This document shows positions 6,433 through 10,663 of a stretch of 10,663 nt of DNA, piece by piece; position 1 is the first letter of the stretch; each line of letters opens with the position of its first letter. The DNA lies in NCBI GenBank assembly GCA_025925615.1, contig JAICLN010000112.1:1-10663 (forward strand), written 5' to 3'. Source of the DNA: Actinomycetospora sp. (lineage in GTDB: Bacteria > Actinomycetota > Actinomycetes > Mycobacteriales > Pseudonocardiaceae). Both the position numbers and the translations under genes were made by a program. Below the pieces are notes generated by a model. The model made no database searches. It was not told the origin of the DNA and saw only the letters and a list, made by a program, of their open reading frames with translations.

Positions 6433-7308
6433 GTGACGAGGACGCCCCGGTTCGGCTGGCTCTCCCCCGCGATCGGCAACCGGTGGAGCGACCACCGCCC
6501 GATCGTCGTCGACCAGGACACGGGGATCCTGCCGACGGCGCTGCCGCAGTTCGACTCGCTGTGGCTGGCCGACCACTTCTACGGCATGGACACGCCCACC
6601 GACCCGTTCATGGAGGCGTGGACGACGCTGACGTGGCTGGCCGCCCGCCACGAGCGCGTCGAGCTCTGCCACCACGTCCTCGGCGTCGGGTACCGGTATC
6701 CGCCGCTGCTCGCCAAGATGGCGGCGACGCTCCAGCACCTCTCCGGTGGGCGCTTCGTCCTGGGGATCGGCGCCGGGTGGCGGGCGCCGGAGTACGCGGC
6801 GTACGGCTACGACTTCCCGAAGCCCTCGGTGCGCTTCGCCCAGCTCGAGGAGGCCGTGATGATCTGCCGGCGGATGTGGACCGAGCCCTCGCCGTCGTTC
6901 GAGGGCCGCCACTACCGGATCGAGGGTGCGGCCGCGCCGCCGCTGCCCGACCCGCCGCCGCGGATCTGCATCGGGGCGGCGGGCGAGAAGATCGGGCTGC
7001 CGATGGTCGGCCGGCTCGCCGACGCCTGGAACGCCCCGCCGGACGAGGGCGAGGCCTGGGAGCGGCGCCTCGGCATCGTCCGGCGCGCCGCCGAGGAGGC
7101 AGGACGCGACCCGGCCGGCATCGAGATCTCGGTGACCCTGGAGCGCGCCCTGCCCGAGAGCGACGACGACTCCGCCCGCCTGGTCGAGGAGCTGTCCGCC
7201 CGCCACGCCGCCGGTGCCGACCACTTCGTCATGGACTTCGGGAACCCTGCCTCGACCGAGCCGGTCCTGCGGTTCGCCGAGCAGGTCATCGCCCCGCTGA
7301 AGGACTGA
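6433..7308 (+). CDS. LLM class F420-dependent oxidoreductase
   Basis: Luciferase-like (bacterial luciferase fold) oxidoreductase of 291 aa, cytoplasmic. Family signatures: LWLADHF (43-49), the ERVELCHHVLGVGYRYPPLLAKMAATL region, then SGGRFVLGIGAGWRAPEY and the following YGYDFP and RFAQLEEAV stretch. These are typical of actinobacterial F420-type members, which transfer hydride between reduced F420 (sometimes FMN) and small organic substrates. The substrate cannot be told from sequence. The GTG start comes 6 nt after a -10-like hexamer, and the second codon onward reads TRTPRFGWLSP, the usual first beta strand. It begins 39 bp after the mycosin gene but shares no evident function with it. A short GC hairpin follows the stop. 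Confidence 0.88.
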   Translation: MTRTPRFGWLSPAIGNRWSDHRPIVVDQDTGILPTALPQFDSLWLADHFYGMDTPTDPFMEAWTTLTWLAARHERVELCHHVLGVGYRYPPLLAKMAATLQHLSGGRFVLGIGAGWRAPEYAAYGYDFPKPSVRFAQLEEAVMICRRMWTEPSPSFEGRHYRIEGAAAPPLPDPPPRICIGAAGEKIGLPMVGRLADAWNAPPDEGEAWERRLGIVRRAAEEAGRDPAGIEISVTLERALPESDDDSARLVEELSARHAAGADHFVMDFGNPASTEPVLRFAEQVIAPLKD

Positions 7309-7312
7309 TCGG

Positions 7313-7326
7313 GCCGCGAGCGCGGC
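7313..7326 (+). terminator. Small GC-rich hairpin after the LLM gene
   Basis: GCCGCG-AG-CGCGGC begins 5 nt after the TGA stop. In practice it would form a 5-bp stem with a GAGC loop. There is no T-run. It may be a weak terminator; short GC palindromes are frequent in such DNA. The rest of the 185-bp gap up to the next gene shows no ORF I would support. Confidence 0.25.
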
Positions 7327-7477
7327 ACGTCACCGCGGCGGCGCGTCGCGGCGTCCGTCGGAAGGCCTCGGCGACTCCGATGCCTGCTCCGGTCGGACGA
7401 CGCGTGATGACGGGGTCACCCGGGGGTAGCAGGAGCGCCGCCGAGCATCACCTGGCCGTGACCGGCGAGCCGCCGTC

Positions 7478-7483
7478 TACTCT
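7478..7483 (+). promoter_or_regulatory. Putative -10 hexamer of the short-chain dehydrogenase gene
   Basis: TACTCT matches TANNNT and ends 10 nt before the ATG at 7494, so the predicted leader is only a few bases. An ATG at 7489 is out of frame and soon stops. No Shine-Dalgarno sequence is visible. Confidence 0.35.
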
Positions 7484-7493
7484 GACCGATGCC

Positions 7494-8267
7494 ATGAGCA
7501 CCGTCTTCGTCGTCACCGGCTCGTCCTCCGGAGTGGGCCGCGCGCTCGCGCAGTTCCTGGCGCGCCACGGGGTGACCGTGGTCGGGCTCGACCGCCGCGA
7601 TCCCCCGGACCGCGAGATCGCCCACGTCCGCTGCGACCTCGCCGACCCGCGGTCCATCGACACCGCGGTCGAGCGCCTCGACGAGCGGGTCGACGCGCTC
7701 GCCAACGTCGCCGGGCTGCCCGGGACCTCGCCGGGCGACGAGGTCCTCGCCGTCAACTTCCTCGGTATGCGCCACCTCACCGAGCGGCTGCTGCCCCGCA
7801 TCCAACGCGGCGGCTCGGTGGTCAACGTGTCCTCCTCGGAGGGCCGGCACTGGGTCGCCCACCTCGCCGAACTGCGGCCGCTGCTCGCGACGACGTCGTT
7901 CGACGAGGGCCTGCGCTGGTGCCGCGAACGCGGCCCGGAGCGCTCGATCTACGACATCTCGAAGGAGGCCGTCCTCGCCTACACGACGGCGTCCTCGACC
8001 CTCACCTGGCCGGACGGGGTGCGGATGAACGCCGTCGCGCCCGGCCCGGTACGCACGCCGCAGCTGCCCGACGTCGAGCGCTCCTCGGATCCCCGTCGGC
8101 TCGCGCGCCAGCGTTCCGCCGCCGGGCGCGACGCCGAGGCCGACGAGATCGCCGCCGTCGTCGCCTTCCTCATGTCGAACGAGAGCCGCTGGATCAACGG
8201 CCAGACCCTCGCCGCCGACGGCGGGGTCGCGGCGGCGACGACGTGGGCGGCCCTGCAGACCCGCTGA
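7494..8267 (+). CDS. Short-chain dehydrogenase, 3-alpha-hydroxysteroid / coniferyl-alcohol dehydrogenase type
   Basis: NAD(P)-dependent SDR of 257 aa, cytoplasmic. Motifs in order: cofactor loop TGSSSGVG (8-15), NVAG (71-74, for the usual NNAG), active-site serines in NVSSS (111-115), and YDISK with Tyr153 and Lys157. Between the serine strand and the catalytic Tyr lies an insertion of about 30 residues containing LRPLLATTSFDEGL. This placement and the length match the 3-alpha-hydroxysteroid dehydrogenase/carbonyl reductase and coniferyl-alcohol dehydrogenase subgroup, which oxidises or reduces steroid or aromatic alcohols. The substrate here is unproven. The frame is open for a long way upstream, but the protein plainly begins at the ATG at 7494 (MSTVFVVTG, the first beta strand). 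It is followed by a terminator-like hairpin, so it is probably monocistronic. Confidence 0.88.
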   Translation: MSTVFVVTGSSSGVGRALAQFLARHGVTVVGLDRRDPPDREIAHVRCDLADPRSIDTAVERLDERVDALANVAGLPGTSPGDEVLAVNFLGMRHLTERLLPRIQRGGSVVNVSSSEGRHWVAHLAELRPLLATTSFDEGLRWCRERGPERSIYDISKEAVLAYTTASSTLTWPDGVRMNAVAPGPVRTPQLPDVERSSDPRRLARQRSAAGRDAEADEIAAVVAFLMSNESRWINGQTLAADGGVAAATTWAALQTR

Positions 8268-8273
8268 GCCCAC

Positions 8274-8291
8274 CCGTCCGACGCCGGACGG
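8274..8291 (+). terminator. Hairpin terminator of the short-chain dehydrogenase gene
   Basis: CCGTCCG-ACGC-CGGACGG is a perfect 7-bp stem with a 4-nt loop, beginning 7 nt after the TGA stop. No T-run follows, which is common in high-GC actinomycetes. Its position directly before the next gene's -35 box supports a terminator. Confidence 0.5.
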
Positions 8292-8322
8292 ATCGAGCGT
8301 CACCACCGCTGGTCACGGGCGT

Positions 8323-8352
8323 TTGACACCCCGAGGTCGGCGAAACGGTGAT
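8323..8352 (+). promoter_or_regulatory. Putative promoter of the secreted S1 protease gene
   Basis: A consensus -35 box TTGACA (8323-8328) is followed after 18 nt by GGTGAT (8347-8352), a poor -10. Transcription would begin near 8359-8363, at or just before the ATG at 8363. This is the only perfect -35 I saw next to a gene start in this window. Confidence 0.4.
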
Positions 8353-8362
8353 CGGGGTGTTC

Positions 8363-9223
8363 ATGCACAAGGGACGACGGCTCGTGACGGTGCTGCTCGG
8401 GGCCACGGCCCTGACCGCCGCCCTGGCGGGGTCCGCGTGGGCCGATCCGGCGCCGGTCCCGCCGCCCGCCCCGAGCGTCGCGATCCCTGCGCCCGCTCCC
8501 GCCGCCGGGCCCGACCTCGGCGCGGCGATGGGCGGCGGCCTGCACCCCGGGGTGCAGATGCGCACCGCCGGCGCCCAGTGCACCGCGAACTTCGTCTACA
8601 CCGGCGGCGGCAGGACCTACCTCGGCCAGGCCGCGCACTGCTCGGGCACCGGCTCGGCGGACCAGACCGACGGGTGCACCTCGGCCTCGTTGCCGCTCGG
8701 GACGCCGGTGGAGATCAGCGGCGCGTCGAAGCCGGGCAAGCTCGCCTACAACTCGTGGCTCGCGATGCAGAAGATCCACGAGTCCGACCCCGACGCCTGC
8801 GCGTACAACGACCTCGCCCTCGTCGAGATCGACCCCGCGGACGTCGCGAAGGTCAGCTCCGCGGTCCCGTTCTTCGGCGGCCCGGTCGGGGTGGACGGCA
8901 ACGGGACGACGCCCGGTGAGCGCGTCACCAGTTACGGCAACTCCGAGCTGCGGGGCGGCGTCCCCGTCCTGAGCCCGAAGTTCGGCACCAGCCTCGGCGA
9001 CCAGGGCCACGGGTGGAGCCACCTCGTCGCCACCGTCACACCCGGCATCCCGGGCGACTCCGGCAGCGGCTTCCTCTCGGCCGACGGCCGCGCCCTCGGC
9101 GTCCTCTCGACGCTGAACTTCGCCCCGGCGCCCGCGACCAACGGCGTCGGCGACCTCGCGAAGATGCTCGCCTACGCGCGCGGTCACGGCGGTCCGGGCG
9201 ACCTCACCGTCGTGAACGGATAG
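8363..9223 (+). CDS. Secreted S1-family (chymotrypsin-fold) serine protease
   Basis: Predicted exported protease of 286 aa. The N-terminus is a classic signal peptide (MHKGRR, hydrophobic 7-23, cleavage after WA at 26-27), followed by a Pro/Ala-rich stretch to about residue 50 that may be a pro-region or spacer. The catalytic triad is His92 (GQAAHC), Asp150 (YNDLAL) and Ser233 (PGDSGSG). Cys73/Cys93 and Cys105/Cys146 could form disulphides, Cys73-Cys93 bracketing the His loop as in trypsin-like enzymes. I prefer ATG 8363 because the -35/-10 pair above predicts transcription starting there; GTG 8348 in the same frame would add five residues. Neither start has a good ribosome site. The cleavage preference and target are not readable from sequence. 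The coding region ends at a 72-bp palindromic element that shares the last base of the stop codon. Confidence 0.88.
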   Translation: MHKGRRLVTVLLGATALTAALAGSAWADPAPVPPPAPSVAIPAPAPAAGPDLGAAMGGGLHPGVQMRTAGAQCTANFVYTGGGRTYLGQAAHCSGTGSADQTDGCTSASLPLGTPVEISGASKPGKLAYNSWLAMQKIHESDPDACAYNDLALVEIDPADVAKVSSAVPFFGGPVGVDGNGTTPGERVTSYGNSELRGGVPVLSPKFGTSLGDQGHGWSHLVATVTPGIPGDSGSGFLSADGRALGVLSTLNFAPAPATNGVGDLAKMLAYARGHGGPGDLTVVNG

Positions 9224-9294
9224 GTGCGCTTCGCGCCTGTGAGCACTTTCCGGGGCTATAACCCCGGAAAGTGCTCACAAGGCCGAAGGCCACC
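9223..9294. repeat. 72-bp REP-like palindromic element / possible terminator
   Basis: Two 33-nt arms (9223-9255 and 9262-9294) flank a 6-nt centre, CTATAA. Compared as inverted copies they match at 28 of 33 positions. The inner 18 bp (9238-9255 with 9262-9279) pair perfectly. The outer ends each hold a local hairpin: GCGC-TTC-GCGC at 9226-9236 and GGCC-GAA-GGCC at 9281-9291. Four of the five arm mismatches fall in these local stems and keep them paired, so the RNA or single-stranded DNA could fold either as one long hairpin or as three hairpins. It starts on the last base of the protease stop codon and lies 65 bp before the GH88 gene. It probably ends transcription of the protease gene, but the architecture resembles an intergenic REP-type repeat; copy number cannot be judged here. 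Confidence 0.75.
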
Positions 9295-9347
9295 TCGTAA
9301 CGCAGACCACCGTTCGGAACGACTGCTCCGGGTGCAGGGGGACAACC

Positions 9348-9354
9348 GGAGGGG
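9348..9354 (+). promoter_or_regulatory. Shine-Dalgarno site of the GH88 gene
   Basis: GGAGGGG lies 5 nt before the ATG at 9360 (7 nt if the GGAGG core is counted). It decides the start and marks this gene as having a true leader, unlike its upstream neighbours. No convincing promoter was found in the 65 bp after the palindrome. Confidence 0.7.
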
Positions 9355-9359
9355 ACAGC

Positions 9360-10663
9360 ATGAACGGGACGGCGCACGCGGGGGGCACCGATCGTGACGG
9401 TCGGCGACGGCGGTGGTGGGCAGGAGTCGCCGCGATCGCCGTCGTGGCGGTGGTGACGTCGTTCACGCAGGTCGTGACCGCGTCGCCGGCGCGCGCCGCC
9501 GACCTCACAGCCGACACGATCCGCAAGGACCTCACCTTCGCCGACGCCCGCCTCGCCGCGACGGCCGGCCGCCTCGCGCCGACCGCCTACCCGGTCCGCA
9601 CCGGCGCGAACGGCGTGTGGACCACCGTCGGCGCGACCGACTGGACCAGCGGCTTCTTCCCGGGCGCGATGTGGCAGGAGTACGCCCGCACCCAGGACCC
9701 GGTGTGGAAGCAGCGCGCCGAGTCCTGGCAGGCCGGTGTCGAGGTGAACAAGACCGACGACTCCAGCCACGACGTCGGGTTCCAGATCTTCGACACGTTC
9801 GGCAAGGACGCCACGCTCACCGGCGACGCGAACGCGAAGGCCGTCACCCTCACCGCCGCGAAGACCCTCGCGACCCGCTACAACCCGACCGTCGGGGCGA
9901 TCCGCTCCTGGGACGCCCGCACCGACACCACCAAGTACCAGGTGATCATGGACAACATGATGAACCTGGAACTGCTGTTCTGGGCATCGCAGAACGGCGG
10001 CGACCCGGCCTGGGCGACCATGGCCGCCACCCACGCGAAGACGACGGCGCGGGACTTCTTCCGCTCCGACGGCGGCAGCTGGCACGTCGTGAACTACGAC
10101 CAGAAGACCGGCAAGGTCGTGTCGAAGTACACCGCGCAGGGCTACAGCAACGACTCCACCTGGTCGCGCGGCGAGGCCTGGGCCGTCCACGGCTTCACCA
10201 TGAGCTACCGGTTCACCCACGACCCCGCGTTCCTGACGACGGCGCAGAACTCCGCCGACTACTTCCTCGCCCACCTGCCCGCCGACAAGGTTCCGTACTG
10301 GGACTTCTCGCTGCCCTCGACGGCGGGTCAGCCCCGGGACACCTCGGCCGCCGCGATCGCCGCGTCGGGGCTCGTCGAGCTGTCGGGGCTCACGACCGAC
10401 GCGACCCGCAAGGCGCGCTACCTCGACGGCGCCCGCGACATCCTTGCCGCGCTCTCGACGCCCGCCTACCTCGCCGACGGCACCACCAACCAGGCCGTCC
10501 TGCTGCACGGCACGCAGAACAAGCCCTCGGGGTCCTCGGACACCGGGATCATGTTCGGCGACTACTACTTCATCGAGGCGCTGCAGCGCTACGCCGCCGC
10601 GACCGGGATCAGCACCACGACGCCGCCCACGACCACCACGCCCCCGACGACGACCGCGCCCCC
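9360..10663 (+). CDS. Secreted GH88 unsaturated glucuronyl hydrolase, C-terminus cut by window
   Basis: 434 codons are visible and the frame is open at the right edge. The N-terminus is a long signal peptide: basic GRRRRWW (14-20), hydrophobic 21-39, and likely cleavage after ARA (44-46). Residues about 50-410 form the alpha/alpha-barrel glycoside hydrolase family 88 domain, whose members remove the 4,5-unsaturated uronic acid left at the non-reducing end by polysaccharide lyases. Asp138 (SHDVGFQ) and Asp198 (MDNMMNLELL) are 60 residues apart, matching the spacing of the two catalytic-site aspartates of Bacillus unsaturated glucuronyl hydrolase. DWTSGFFPG, YSNDSTWSRGEAWA and DTSAAAIAASGL are further family signatures. 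From Ser418 the sequence becomes a Thr/Pro linker, so a further module, perhaps carbohydrate-binding, probably follows beyond the window. Substrate (glycosaminoglycan, ulvan, xanthan or other) is undetermined, and no lyase is in view. Confidence 0.92.
   Translation, partial: MNGTAHAGGTDRDGRRRRWWAGVAAIAVVAVVTSFTQVVTASPARAADLTADTIRKDLTFADARLAATAGRLAPTAYPVRTGANGVWTTVGATDWTSGFFPGAMWQEYARTQDPVWKQRAESWQAGVEVNKTDDSSHDVGFQIFDTFGKDATLTGDANAKAVTLTAAKTLATRYNPTVGAIRSWDARTDTTKYQVIMDNMMNLELLFWASQNGGDPAWATMAATHAKTTARDFFRSDGGSWHVVNYDQKTGKVVSKYTAQGYSNDSTWSRGEAWAVHGFTMSYRFTHDPAFLTTAQNSADYFLAHLPADKVPYWDFSLPSTAGQPRDTSAAAIAASGLVELSGLTTDATRKARYLDGARDILAALSTPAYLADGTTNQAVLLHGTQNKPSGSSDTGIMFGDYYFIEALQRYAAATGISTTTPPTTTTPPTTTAP

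Noticed and set aside
4963..7224. Minus-strand open frame of about 750 codons opposite the mycosin and LLM genes
   Set aside because: Its composition is dominated by Arg, Gly, Asp and Pro with no recognisable domain, and it lies antisense to two clearly conserved proteins.
4959..7493. Upstream extension of the short-chain dehydrogenase frame
   Set aside because: The extension overlaps the mycosin and LLM genes in another frame; the SDR fold begins with the MSTVFVVTG strand at 7494.
9239..9278. Classical intrinsic (rho-independent) terminator
   Set aside because: The stem is strong but no T-run follows (CAAGGCC), and the symmetry extends well beyond the core. It is listed as a REP-like element with possible terminator activity instead.
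9204..10508. Minus-strand open frame of 434 codons opposite the GH88 gene
   Set aside because: It would have to read through the palindrome and lacks any motif; the plus-strand frame has a signal peptide, ribosome site and the GH88 catalytic aspartates.
10611..10663. Repetitive ACGACC/CCGCCC tract as a DNA repeat or CRISPR-like array
   Set aside because: It is in frame with the GH88 gene and encodes a Thr/Pro linker; there are no spacers or regular repeat units.

Overview
The window is about 10.7 kb of very GC-rich DNA with strong G/C bias at third codon positions, GTG starts and start signals that look leaderless. It also carries an F420-type LLM oxidoreductase and a type VII secretion mycosin. 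Together these point to a high-GC actinomycete; a Pseudonocardiaceae-like source (Pseudonocardia/Actinomycetospora type) is my guess from overall style, not something a search has confirmed. Eight protein-coding genes are supported, the first and last cut by the window edges. No tRNA, rRNA, CRISPR array, transposase or phage gene was seen.

Left part (1-4923, minus strand). Reading in the direction of transcription, a response-regulator/flavin-oxidoreductase fusion (4923-3241) is followed with no spacer by a soluble sensor histidine kinase with an N-terminal cyclic-nucleotide-binding-like domain (3240-1795). After a 79-bp gap with an inverted repeat comes asnB, glutamine-hydrolysing asparagine synthetase, which runs off the left edge. 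The first two genes form a two-component pair whose output is apparently an enzyme, not a transcription factor. Both places where this enzyme family would carry a redox-active CxxC are without it. This pair is the most interesting system in the window.

Middle (4924-8362, plus strand). A 102-bp divergent intergenic region with a 17-bp inverted repeat separates the redox pair from a mycosin (subtilisin-like, signal peptide, C-terminal membrane anchor) that has no other ESX gene in view. It is followed by an F420-type LLM oxidoreductase and a short-chain dehydrogenase of the 3-alpha-hydroxysteroid/coniferyl-alcohol dehydrogenase type. These appear to be separate transcription units: each has a -10-like hexamer close to its start, and hairpins follow the LLM and SDR stop codons.

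Right part (8363-10663, plus strand). A secreted chymotrypsin-fold serine protease ends directly at a 72-bp palindromic, REP-like element. Then comes a secreted GH88 unsaturated glucuronyl hydrolase with a Ser/Thr/Pro linker at the point where the window ends. Three of the five plus-strand genes (mycosin, S1 protease, GH88) encode exported proteins, so this half has an extracytoplasmic theme, although nothing shows they act together.
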